Positions 9,054 to 16,933 of a DNA stretch of 64,000 nt are shown here, piece after piece. The position numbers and the translations under genes were made by a program. Below the pieces are notes generated by a model. It did not search any database and was not told the DNA's origin. It worked only from the letters and a program-made list of their open reading frames with translations. Each line of letters starts with the position of its first letter. Positions within the stretch are counted from its first letter, which is position 1. This DNA is from CAVVGZ01 sp963747965. GTDB taxonomy: Bacteria; Chloroflexota; Anaerolineae; Anaerolineales; Anaerolineaceae. Location of the stretch: positions 62,001 through 126,000 of the forward strand of contig CAVVGZ010000010.1 of assembly GCA_963747965.1 (NCBI GenBank). The letters run 5' to 3'.

Positions 9054-9767
9054 ATGAGTATTTGGAGTTGGGATATGTTTTTCCAGTACTTATTCAATCG
9101 ATATTTGTTCCTGGGAGTCCTGACCACAATTTGGCTGACCATTGCCGCCATGTTTTTTGGAATTATTCTTGGATTAATTGCGGCATTGTGTTTATTATCT
9201 AAATATCGGGTTATCAGGTTTCTTGGACAGGTTTACACATGGGTCTGGCGCGGCTCACCCCTGCTCGTCCAGATCCTGATCATATACACCGTCCTTCCCC
9301 TCTACAGGATTAAAATGGATGTTGTTACCTCAGCCATTGTCGCCTTATCCATGAATGAAGGTGCCTACCTGGCAGAAATTATCCGTGGAGGAATCACATC
9401 CATCCGAAAAGGCCAATTCGAGGCTGCTAAAGCACTGGGTATGACCTATCCAACAATGATGAGGCTAATTATCCTGCCCCAGGCGATGCGTTCTATCGTA
9501 CCGGATCTTGGCAACCGTATCATCGGTATGATCAAGGGAACATCCATGGTCTCGGTTATCGGAATGGCGGAACTTCTGCGCCGTTCCACCCTCCTTATTC
9601 AAGAAAATTTTGCCATATTGGAGATATACGTCATCGCTACAATGTATTATCTCATTCTGACAACAGCTTGGGGTACAGTCCAGAAGAGAATTGAGGCTTA
9701 CTTTGGACGTGGTTACGTCGATACTACCGAGCACAAGATTCGAAAATTGAGCACAATCAGAAGTTGA
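9054..9767 (+). CDS. Amino acid ABC transporter permease, second subunit
   Basis: A 237-residue permease paralogous to the gene at 6236: same length, the WRGSPLLVQI segment, and the EAA loop FEAAKALGMTYPTMMRLIILPQ. Five to six hydrophobic spans. AGGAAGGA precedes the ATG by about 10 bases. The two permeases most likely form a heterodimeric channel with the ATPase at 6981. It lies downstream of the hairpin at 8914 and before the DUF3830 gene, so the transport and catabolic genes appear co-transcribed. Confidence 0.93.
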   Translation: MSIWSWDMFFQYLFNRYLFLGVLTTIWLTIAAMFFGIILGLIAALCLLSKYRVIRFLGQVYTWVWRGSPLLVQILIIYTVLPLYRIKMDVVTSAIVALSMNEGAYLAEIIRGGITSIRKGQFEAAKALGMTYPTMMRLIILPQAMRSIVPDLGNRIIGMIKGTSMVSVIGMAELLRRSTLLIQENFAILEIYVIATMYYLILTTAWGTVQKRIEAYFGRGYVDTTEHKIRKLSTIRS

Positions 9768-9892
9768 AGGGTAACAGCATATCAATTCAATCCATTGTTC
9801 GTTCCAGGTTACCAGATGAAAGTCGGGCACAAAGGATAAAAATAATTTGTCCCGGATGACAACAGGATTGATTATTTTATAAGGAGCTAAAA

Positions 9893-10327
9893 ATGCATCG
9901 AGTAAAAATTGAGTTTCAAAAAGGCGGCCTCTTTTTCGCCAGACTAATGGAAAATGAAGCCCCAAAAACCTGTAAGACAATCTTGAGTAGATTGCCATTC
10001 GAATACCGCTTCCAGCAGAGCATCGTCTCCGGGCACGCCGTGGTCTGCCTTCCCCCGGATCTAACCGTTGAACCGGAAAACCAGCGTACCATTGGCATCC
10101 CTGCCGGTGCACTATCCTTCCTGGTCCAGGACCCGCCTCGCAATGTCCCCGATGAGATCTATATCGCCTATGGACCTTATTTCGTTTCCCGCTGTTCTTA
10201 CATTGAAATGCAGCAGCCGGTCAATGTCTTCGCCCAGATTGATGATAACCTGGATGAGCTGCGCAAGATCGGTACCCGCATCCTTTTGGAAGGTGCTGAA
10301 ATCGTTAAGTTCAGCCTGGCAGAATAA
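9893..10327 (+). CDS. DUF3830 family protein (cyclophilin-like fold)
   Basis: A 144-residue protein matching the DUF3830 pattern: a b-rich, cyclophilin-like fold with MENEAPKTCKTILSRLPFE near residues 19-37 and GPYFVSRCSYIEMQQPVNVFAQI near residues 99-121. No signal peptide. AAGGAG lies 7 bases before the ATG. The family has no settled biochemical role to my knowledge. Its members recur beside amidohydrolases and nutrient ABC transporters, as here, which suggests an enzyme or binding role in the catabolic route. It is not expected to be a protein-folding isomerase, because the proline-isomerase active-site residues are not evident. Confidence 0.8.
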   Translation: MHRVKIEFQKGGLFFARLMENEAPKTCKTILSRLPFEYRFQQSIVSGHAVVCLPPDLTVEPENQRTIGIPAGALSFLVQDPPRNVPDEIYIAYGPYFVSRCSYIEMQQPVNVFAQIDDNLDELRKIGTRILLEGAEIVKFSLAE

Positions 10328-10552
10328 TTTCCATTATTATTTTGCCAATACACTCTGGTCATCCTTACGATGCACGGGAGTATAATTTGGAGTGTCCGCA
10401 TAACCCTTGGAAAATGCACAGATAAAAAGTTCCAATCACAGTGGGAAGGTGTTACTCCAGTGGATCTTTTCGACTGGTAAATGCGGCAGCAAATTGTATT
10501 GATAAAGAATTTACAAGTTTATTATCTAAAGAAATTTTAAGGAGAGTTTTAA

Positions 10553-11557
10553 ATGGCACTTGAAGAAGGACGCTCACTAGAGCTGACTCAAGACTTACTG
10601 AAGGGCGCAATTGATATGCATGTCCATGCCGGGCCGCACCTCACCAGCAGCCCGCGCCGCCTGGACCCTATCGAGTCTGCCATGGATGCACGTGACCACG
10701 GCATGCGTGCCATGGTTTTGGTGGATGTGTTCAATATGAGCAACGGGGTCGCCTGGCTGGTAAACCGCCACGTGCCCGAATTCAAAACCTACGGCGGCCT
10801 GGCCATGAACACCAACTATGGCGGCATGAACCCGCGTGCCTGGAAAACAGCCATCTACTATGGTGAAGGCGCTAAATACCTCATGTTTGGCACCCATTCT
10901 ACTTACTACCAGGCTTCCAAGGAAGGCCGTATGGTTGACGGCAAATTCACATCCCTGGCGGATATCTACCCCAAGTTCCGCAAGGAAGAGTTGGACCGTT
11001 CCATACGCATCCCGTTGAATGAAGAGCCGGGAGAGGAATTGGATGAAATTCTCCAGCTGCTTGCCGACAACCCCCAGATCTACATGGATACCGGGCATGT
11101 CTCGGTTGAAGAAGCGGTAAGGCTGGTTGAGCTCAGGAAGAAATACGGCTATAAGAAAATCATTATTTCCAGCTCGGTAACCAAAATTACTCCTGTGGAA
11201 GTGCTGAAAGACCTGGCAAAACAGGGTGCTTTCATTGAATTCACCTTCGGTGCCTACACAGCCGCCCAGATGGTACCGCTTACCCATTACTATGTGGAAA
11301 AAGAATATGCTTCCATCGATGAGGGCATGACAGAAGGCGGCGGGCATACCATCCGCACCGTTGCTGAACAGATTAAAGAAATCGGCGCCAAGCATTGCAT
11401 CATGTCCACCGACTTTGGCCGTTACGGCCTGGCTACTCCCGTGGAAGGGATGCGCCAGTTCATCGCCTGCATGCTCGACCTGGGCGTCTCGGTAAATGAA
11501 GTCCGCCAGATGGTAAAAACCAATCCGGAGTATATCCTCGGTCTGGATCCGCTCTAG
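10553..11557 (+). CDS. DUF6282 family amidohydrolase-like protein
   Basis: A 334-residue TIM-barrel metal hydrolase relative. The N-terminal DMHVHAGPHL (residues 20-29) is an HxH metal motif. DTGHVSVEEA, SSVTKITP and MSTDFGRYG supply later His/Ser/Asp positions expected on other barrel strands. It resembles the DUF6282 family of uncharacterised amidohydrolases. AAGGAG is 8 bases before the ATG. It stands between DUF3830 and a TIM-barrel isomerase-like gene in one plus-strand unit. A ring-opening hydrolysis step in the catabolism started by the molybdenum hydroxylase would fit; this is inference. Confidence 0.75.
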   Translation: MALEEGRSLELTQDLLKGAIDMHVHAGPHLTSSPRRLDPIESAMDARDHGMRAMVLVDVFNMSNGVAWLVNRHVPEFKTYGGLAMNTNYGGMNPRAWKTAIYYGEGAKYLMFGTHSTYYQASKEGRMVDGKFTSLADIYPKFRKEELDRSIRIPLNEEPGEELDEILQLLADNPQIYMDTGHVSVEEAVRLVELRKKYGYKKIIISSSVTKITPVEVLKDLAKQGAFIEFTFGAYTAAQMVPLTHYYVEKEYASIDEGMTEGGGHTIRTVAEQIKEIGAKHCIMSTDFGRYGLATPVEGMRQFIACMLDLGVSVNEVRQMVKTNPEYILGLDPL

Positions 11558-11602
11558 GAATTAATAATAATCAATCAAAATCATTCAAGGAGTTGTTAAG
11601 AA

Positions 11603-12494
11603 ATGAAGGACATCAATCGCATTACTTTCCCCAGTATTCCCCTTATTCATCACCCGGTAGACGAAACATTTAAAATCATCGCTGATGCCGGCTACAAGAA
11701 TGTCGATATCATCGACAAACCCCCGCATTGGTCGGTTTTCCCCGACGAAGTGTGACTACAAAGCCGTCAAGAAATCTGCTGAAGCCCATGGTTTACAGAT
11801 CACCATGATCAACGGCTATTTTGGCGGCGGCGTCTCCGGACGTGCCGGTGCCTGGGTGCACCATCCTGGTTTCAAATTCCCCAACCGCCACCGCTATACG
11901 GAAAAGGGCTTTTCCAGCGATGATCCCAAGGACATTGAGCTGGAAATGCAGCAGGCTAAAAAAGCCGTTGATATTGCCGAGTTCTTTGGTTCCAAACTGC
12001 TGCGCTTTGTCCCCGGGGATGAGGATGCCGGCAAACTGGAAAAAATTGTTCCCCATTTAAGAGAATTCGCCAAATATGCCGAGACCAAAGGCGTCACCCT
12101 GGTCTGTGAAAACCATGACACCGGTATCCTCGGCCAGCCGCACACCCTGGTAAAGATGTGTGACATGATTGGTCAGAATAACGTGGGTGTTCTCTACGAG
12201 CCGCTCAACCTGATAGAGCAGGCCGGCCTGGACTATAAGAAAGCCTTTGAGGTCATGCGGGACGTCATCAAGATGGTTCATCTCAAGGATGGTTTCCTCG
12301 ATCCCACCCGCCGCACCTATGTCGCCACCCTGTATGGAGAAGGTGACATGGATTTCGAATGGGTAGTCAACCGCCTGAACGCAATCGGCTACAAAGGCAA
12401 CATTGGCCTGGAATATGAAGTTGCCAGTTTCCCTGTTGAGAAGGGTGCCAAGCAGTACCTGGATGGCTACAAGAAGATGGTTGGGATGGCATAA
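11603..12494 (+). pseudogene. Sugar phosphate isomerase/epimerase-like TIM-barrel protein, one frameshift
   Basis: An ATG at 11603 with AAGGAG upstream opens a frame (MKDINRITFPSIPLIHHPVDETF...) that stops at TGA 11753-11755. The neighbouring frame continues the same protein (CDYKAVKKSAEAHGLQITM...) to TAA at 12494. Dropping one base at 11750 restores a single protein of about 296 residues. Family motifs of the xylose-isomerase-like barrel follow: LVCENHD, VGVLYEPLNL, VHLKDG and GYKGNIGLEYE, whose Glu/Asp/His residues bind a divalent metal. It may isomerise or cleave a late intermediate of the island's pathway. An authentic pseudogene and a sequence error look the same from here. Confidence 0.78.
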
Positions 12495-12520
12495 AGTCTG
12501 AATAGATTTTCAATTTGAAA

Positions 12521-12562
12521 AAACAACCTCCGCTTAAAATAATGCAGGGGGTTGTTTTTTTT
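12521..12562 (+). terminator. Rho-independent terminator of the catabolic operon
   Basis: AACAACCTCC pairs with GGGGGTTGTT (one G-T pair) around a loop of about 15 bases. Eight T residues follow directly. It lies 27 bases after the TIM-barrel stop. Confidence 0.85.
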
Positions 12563-12897
12563 ATTCTCCCTGTATTTACTCTTTGATAGTTCCTATCGCC
12601 GCCTCAGATTTTCACCATAGGTCTGAACAAGCCGGTATTGGCTTGTCAGTCCCAAATCGCCAGGCGTGCCCTTGGGAGGTCCCTCGGCAAAAATTCCCAT
12701 TTGGTCCTTGGGGTAATTTGATACTCTGAATGACTCCGGGGGTGAAGGAGCTCTTTGGCGTTTGTGGATCTTTCTGGCAGAATGGGATGGTTTCAACAAA
12801 ATAATTGGTTGGTAATCTGCGAAGGAGAGGAATAATAAAAGATCCAGTAAAAAATGCCGGGATATAGGTAAATAAGTATGGATCTAATGCGTGGAGA

Positions 12898-13122
12898 TTA
12901 AAAATAAACGATCTTAAAATTAGGGAGAGGGGGTAAATTTGTCTTGTTCCACCAACCACTTACCTGCCCGGTTAGAAGTTCTAGAATAATTAAGAGCGAT
13001 GGCAGTAAAAAAATAAACAATAATATAAGTGATTTTATCCTTAAATCCCGGTGATCATTATCCATCTCATCCGGGTATTCGTCTTCATATTGTATCTCTT
13101 CTAGAGATTCTGGAATCTTCAT
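12898..13122 (-). CDS. Small hypothetical membrane protein (weak)
   Basis: A 74-residue frame beginning MKIPESLEEIQYEDEYPDE: an acidic N-terminus, then one strong hydrophobic span (SLILLFIFLLPSLLIILELL, about residues 34-53) and a short tail. The layout is protein-like, but there is no clear ribosome site before the ATG and I recognise no family. A TTG 51 bases upstream would lengthen it. It could be a non-coding open frame. Confidence 0.3.
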   Translation of the reverse strand: MKIPESLEEIQYEDEYPDEMDNDHRDLRIKSLILLFIFLLPSLLIILELLTGQVSGWWNKTNLPPLPNFKIVYF

Positions 13123-13174
13123 GGCAAGACCGTAATGGTATTCATCCTGTGTGGTTGCTTCTCTCGATAGCAAT

Positions 13175-13210
13175 TGGAGGGAACCGGAGATTAACCACTG
13201 GTTCCCTCCA
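13175..13210. terminator. Hairpin downstream of citrate synthase
   Basis: TGGAGGGAACC and GGTTCCCTCCA form an 11-base-pair stem with a 14-base loop, 16 bases beyond the citrate synthase stop. Neither side has a clear T run, so it may act as a 3' stability element or a weak terminator. Confidence 0.5.
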
Positions 13211-13225
13211 TCCTAGCAAAACACT

Positions 13226-14611
13226 TTAATCCAAATTCACATTGATAATATCTTCCAGCATGGAGGTTGTCATGGCTTTCGGGCGCTCCAAAGGGTAGCC
13301 GAGGGCTCGTGTCCATACACTATTGGCAGATAAACCGAGAATACGACTGACACCGAACATCACGGTGTAGATATCCAGCTCCTGAACCCCATAATGGTAC
13401 TGCAGCGCCCCGGTGACTGCATCCACATTTGGCCAGGGATTGCTTACCTTACCCAGCTGCTGTAAAATTCCCGGCACAACCTCGTAAACAAGCTTTACCA
13501 GGCGGATTAATTCATCATCAGGACAGTGTTTATCAGCAAACGCTACCTGCACGGTGAACCTTGGATCCGTTGTGCGCAAAACGGCATGCCCGTAACCTGG
13601 AATCACCTGGCCCGCATTAAGCCAGTCCCAGACAAATTCTTCTAACTGTTCCCTGGTTGGAAAGGAAGAAAAGTTATCCCGCAGCCGTAATAGCCAGCGC
13701 AGGCAGCCTTGATTGGCAAGGCCGTGCAAAGGGCCGGCCAGGGCATTCATCCCGGCAGAACAGGAATAATAAACATCCGAAAGGGTGGAACTCACCAGGT
13801 GGGTGGTATGGGCGCTGGCATTGGCACCCTCATGATCGGAATGAATAATAAAATAAAGTTTGCAGAGCTCTTTATAATCCTGGTTATCCCCTTTCCCGAT
13901 CATATAGGCAAAATTGGATGCCCAATCCAGGTCAGGATCTGGAACGACATAATCATCCACCCGGTTTTTAATATTGTAAATCGTTGCAGCAATCGTAGGC
14001 AGCTTGGCAGTCAGGTTCAGGCTGTCTTCCAGCCAGGTTTCCCAGAAGTTTTCCTTTCGAAGGCTTCCTTCCTCGTACCTTTTTGCGAAAATGGATTCGT
14101 GCTGCATGGATAGAATGGCATGGGAAAACATCGTCATCGGATGGGTATCACGCGGCAGTGCTTTGAGGGACTGCAGCATGTACCTGGGTAGTTCGCTCCG
14201 GTTTCTCCACTCACATTCCACCTGCAGGGCTTCTTCCAGGGTGGGTATTTCCGAGGTCAGGAGTAAATAATATAATCCGCCAACCAGGGGGTATTCCTCC
14301 CCTTCCACCCTGGGAAGCGCATGGATCACTTCCTGGATGGTATATCCGCGCAGGCGGATACCCTCTTTCTGGTCTATGTAAGAAATGTCAGACACGAGGG
14401 TCTTAACACCTCGGTTGCCACCGTATAGATGGGCAACGGTTACTTCGTCAATTTTAACAGATCCATAGTTGGTTACCAGGTTTCTCACACGCTGGCGCAT
14501 AGGGGGGATTTTTTCAGCCAACTTTGCATGTAGAACTGAGCTGAGTTTCCCCCGGCTGTCTGGCAGACAGTCACAAATACTATTAAAATGAGCAGCTGTG
14601 TTTTTATTCAT
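13226..14611 (-). CDS. gltA: Citrate synthase
   Basis: A 461-residue citrate synthase, condensing acetyl-CoA and oxaloacetate at TCA entry. Active-site segments are visible: SDHEGANASAHTTHLV (first catalytic His), IPGYGHAVLRTTDPR (second His with the Arg) and the C-terminal Asp/Arg region. The length and the SDHEGGN-like motif resemble the longer, mitochondrial-type branch. The ATG at 14611 has AGGAGG 13 bases upstream, a long gap; a TTG at 14617 would give a better 7-base spacing. It lies downstream of an IclR gene on the same strand and opposite icd-acnA, so the three oxidative TCA steps from citrate to 2-oxoglutarate are grouped. Confidence 0.95.
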   Translation of the reverse strand: MNKNTAAHFNSICDCLPDSRGKLSSVLHAKLAEKIPPMRQRVRNLVTNYGSVKIDEVTVAHLYGGNRGVKTLVSDISYIDQKEGIRLRGYTIQEVIHALPRVEGEEYPLVGGLYYLLLTSEIPTLEEALQVECEWRNRSELPRYMLQSLKALPRDTHPMTMFSHAILSMQHESIFAKRYEEGSLRKENFWETWLEDSLNLTAKLPTIAATIYNIKNRVDDYVVPDPDLDWASNFAYMIGKGDNQDYKELCKLYFIIHSDHEGANASAHTTHLVSSTLSDVYYSCSAGMNALAGPLHGLANQGCLRWLLRLRDNFSSFPTREQLEEFVWDWLNAGQVIPGYGHAVLRTTDPRFTVQVAFADKHCPDDELIRLVKLVYEVVPGILQQLGKVSNPWPNVDAVTGALQYHYGVQELDIYTVMFGVSRILGLSANSVWTRALGYPLERPKAMTTSMLEDIINVNLD

Positions 14612-14678
14612 GATCAATCCCGGTCCTCCTAACAAATTGATAGTTCAAATAAACAGGTACGGAAAAAGTGAAGCGTCA

Positions 14679-15446
14679 TTAATAATTTCGATAACCCATC
14701 TCGTGGGATATGACAGACGCAACATTCGTCACTTCAGGAATATACTGGGAAATTTTTTCGTCGGAAAACCTTTGAGTAGGTCCGGAAATCGCCACGGCAG
14801 CGGTCACCTCACCATTTTGATCGAATATTGGAGCGGCGATCCCGGAGGCTTCGGGAAGCCATTCTCCGTGACTGATGCCGTAACCTTGCGCTTTGATCTT
14901 TACCAGTTCTGCTTCCAGCTTTTCCCGGTTTGTAATCGTCTTGTGAGTAAGCGGTTCCCAGGCAGTATTGTCGAGAATTTCTTTACAACGCTGCGGGTTA
15001 AGAAATGCTAAAAAGACCTTGCCTGCAGAACCGGCATAAAGTGGCAGTCTTCTGCCAATTCTTGCAACTATGCGCACACTTTGGGTGCTCTCCAAACGTT
15101 CCACGCAAACGCGCACATCCCCTTCCAGGACATACAGGCTGATTGTCTCCTGCGTGGAATGATGCAGCTGCTCCATGTGAGGGAGAGCCAAATGGCGTAC
15201 ATCCAAACCGGAAGAATACACCCCTGCCCACGAAAGGACCTTCCCTCCAAGCGAATAGGTTTTGGTGGTCGGATTTTGGTTGAGAACACCGGCGTTTTTT
15301 AATGCTGCCAGGAGCCTGCCCGTCGTGCTGGAGGGTGTATGGATCAGGCGGGCAGTCTCGCGGACTCCCAGCTCTTGATGTTCTAATGTAAAACAATCCA
15401 GGACGGCAAATGCCCGCTGTATCGTTTGCAAATTTTCCATCTTCAT
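14679..15446 (-). CDS. IclR family transcriptional regulator (TCA block)
   Basis: A 255-residue IclR regulator. The winged helix spans residues 3-65 (NLQTIQRAFAVLDCF, GVRETARLIHTPSSTTGRLLAAL). The ligand domain follows, with AGSAGKVFLAFL and SHGEWLPEASGIAAPIFD. It is transcribed with citrate synthase (gap of about 67 bases) and divergently from icd-acnA. A 13-base palindrome in the spacer is a candidate site. By analogy with IclR of glyoxylate metabolism it may sense a central-carbon metabolite. That it controls the TCA block is inferred from the layout. It is clearly distinct from the IclR at 3544. Confidence 0.92.
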   Translation of the reverse strand: MKMENLQTIQRAFAVLDCFTLEHQELGVRETARLIHTPSSTTGRLLAALKNAGVLNQNPTTKTYSLGGKVLSWAGVYSSGLDVRHLALPHMEQLHHSTQETISLYVLEGDVRVCVERLESTQSVRIVARIGRRLPLYAGSAGKVFLAFLNPQRCKEILDNTAWEPLTHKTITNREKLEAELVKIKAQGYGISHGEWLPEASGIAAPIFDQNGEVTAAVAISGPTQRFSDEKISQYIPEVTNVASVISHEMGYRNY

Positions 15447-15460
15447 ATTGATATTTTAGT

Positions 15461-15510
15461 GTCCCTTTTAGCGGGACGGCGTCCCATTTTTAATTAGTTT
15501 GGATTATAAT
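15461..15510 (+). promoter_or_regulatory. Divergent operator/promoter region of the TCA block
   Basis: GGGACG-G-CGTCCC (15473-15485) is a perfect 13-base palindrome. An extra GTCCC at 15461-15465 can also pair with the GGGAC half. A TATAAT at 15505-15510 lies about 97 bases before icd. Its -35 would fall on or beside the palindrome and is poor, which suits an activator or a repressor acting there. The neighbouring IclR is the likely binder. Confidence 0.5.
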
Positions 15511-15606
15511 ATTCATTCCATGTCATGTCAAGCGGATGCCGGCTAATTTGTCGGCTAATTATCACCTGCTGCATGGAAAATTTTCATAAATAAGGATGGC
15601 AGAATC

Positions 15607-16908
15607 ATGTTACAACCTGCATACCAAATACCTGCCGGAGGGGAGAAAATCGCCAACCGGCTTGGGAAAATGATCGTCCCGGATTTCCCCATCATTCCAT
15701 TTATTGAAGGAGATGGTACCGGCCCGGATATCTGGCATGCCTCTCAACGAGTATTTGATGCCGCAGTTGCTAAGGCTTACCACGGTAAACGTCGGATTAT
15801 GTGGATGGAAGTATATGCTGGCGAAAAATCTTTTGAAAAATATCAAACCTGGCTTCCCGATGCCACAATCCAGGCTTTTCGGGAATTTCTGGTTGGCATT
15901 AAAGGACCTTTAACCACCCCAATCGGCGGCGGATTCCGTTCATTAAATGTCGCCTTGCGGATCTTCCTCGATCTATATGTTTGTCAAAGACCCGTACGCT
16001 GGTTTGAAGGTCTCCCCTCACCGGTTAAGCACCCGGAAGACATGGATATGGTTGTTTTCCGGGAAAATACAGAAGATATCTATACCGGAATTGAATTTGA
16101 ACAAGGCACCCCGGATAATAACCGTTTTTTGGATTTGCTGAAATCCCATTTCCCGGATGAATACAAAAAAATCCGTTTTCCGGATACTGCAGCATTTGGT
16201 ATCAAACCGATATCTTCAGAAGGCAGCACCCGCCTGATTCGCTCTGCCATAAAATGGGCATTGGATAACCAACGCCAGAGTGTCACGATTGTGCACAAAG
16301 GCAATATTCAGAAATATACCGAAGGTGCATTCCGTAAATGGGGATATGAGCTGGCTGTCCAGGAATTTGCAGATAAGGTCTATACCTGGACACAGTGGGA
16401 GCAAACCAGGGCGAGTCTGGGAGAGACAGCTGCCAATGAGGAACAGCAAAAACGCCTTGCCGAGGGCAGGCTGCTTATTAAAGATGTCATTGCAGATGTT
16501 GTCTTCCAACAAACCATCACTCGTCCCAGGGAGTTCGATGTCCTTGCCACCACCAACTTGAATGGAGATTACTTATCCGATGCTCTGGCAGCCCAGGTTG
16601 GCGGTATAGGAATCGCTCCAGGGGGGAATATCAATTATGAAACCGGGCATGCGATCTTTGAAGCCACCCATGGAACCGCACCAAAATATGCCAACCGGGA
16701 TATGGTAAATCCGGGATCTGTAATCCTCTCTGGAGAAATGATGCTGCGCTATTTAGGCTGGCAGGAGGCTGCCGACCTTATTATCAAAGGCATGAACGGC
16801 GCAATCCAGAGCAAAAATGTGACCTATGATTTTTACCGGCTCATGGACGATGCCACACTTCTAAAAACATCACAATTTGGAGACTCTGTAATCCGAAATA
16901 TGGATTAA
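15607..16908 (+). CDS. icd: Isocitrate dehydrogenase (NADP-type)
   Basis: A 433-residue enzyme oxidising isocitrate to 2-oxoglutarate and CO2. FRSLNVALR (near residue 115) contains the Ser that contacts isocitrate and that is phosphorylated in E. coli. LDLYVCQRPVRW, SPVKHPEDMDMVVFRENTEDIYTGIE and FEATHGTAPKYANRDMVNPGS follow the E. coli Icd pattern. Lys-Tyr in APKYANRD supports NADP+ rather than NAD+ use. AAGGATGG lies about 9 bases before the ATG. It is followed after 25 bases by aconitase. Confidence 0.96.
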   Translation: MLQPAYQIPAGGEKIANRLGKMIVPDFPIIPFIEGDGTGPDIWHASQRVFDAAVAKAYHGKRRIMWMEVYAGEKSFEKYQTWLPDATIQAFREFLVGIKGPLTTPIGGGFRSLNVALRIFLDLYVCQRPVRWFEGLPSPVKHPEDMDMVVFRENTEDIYTGIEFEQGTPDNNRFLDLLKSHFPDEYKKIRFPDTAAFGIKPISSEGSTRLIRSAIKWALDNQRQSVTIVHKGNIQKYTEGAFRKWGYELAVQEFADKVYTWTQWEQTRASLGETAANEEQQKRLAEGRLLIKDVIADVVFQQTITRPREFDVLATTNLNGDYLSDALAAQVGGIGIAPGGNINYETGHAIFEATHGTAPKYANRDMVNPGSVILSGEMMLRYLGWQEAADLIIKGMNGAIQSKNVTYDFYRLMDDATLLKTSQFGDSVIRNMD

Positions 16909-16933
16909 TAAATGCTCCGGAAGAGGGACAACC

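Larger units (their letters stand above)
12495..13225. other. Long spacer between the catabolic island and citrate synthase
   Basis: 731 bases. It holds a terminator (12521-12562), a weak membrane ORF (12898-13122) and a hairpin (13175-13210), all listed separately. The middle part, 12600-12890, has only short frames without ribosome sites; I see no supported gene, RNA or repeat in it. Confidence 0.5.

Noticed and set aside
10595..11395. 266-residue minus-strand frame opposite the DUF6282 gene
   Set aside because: Composition is that of an antisense shadow and the plus-strand gene has clear metal motifs and a ribosome site.
12600..12960. 115-residue minus-strand frame in the spacer before citrate synthase
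   Set aside because: No ribosome site, irregular composition and overlap with a better candidate; not supported.
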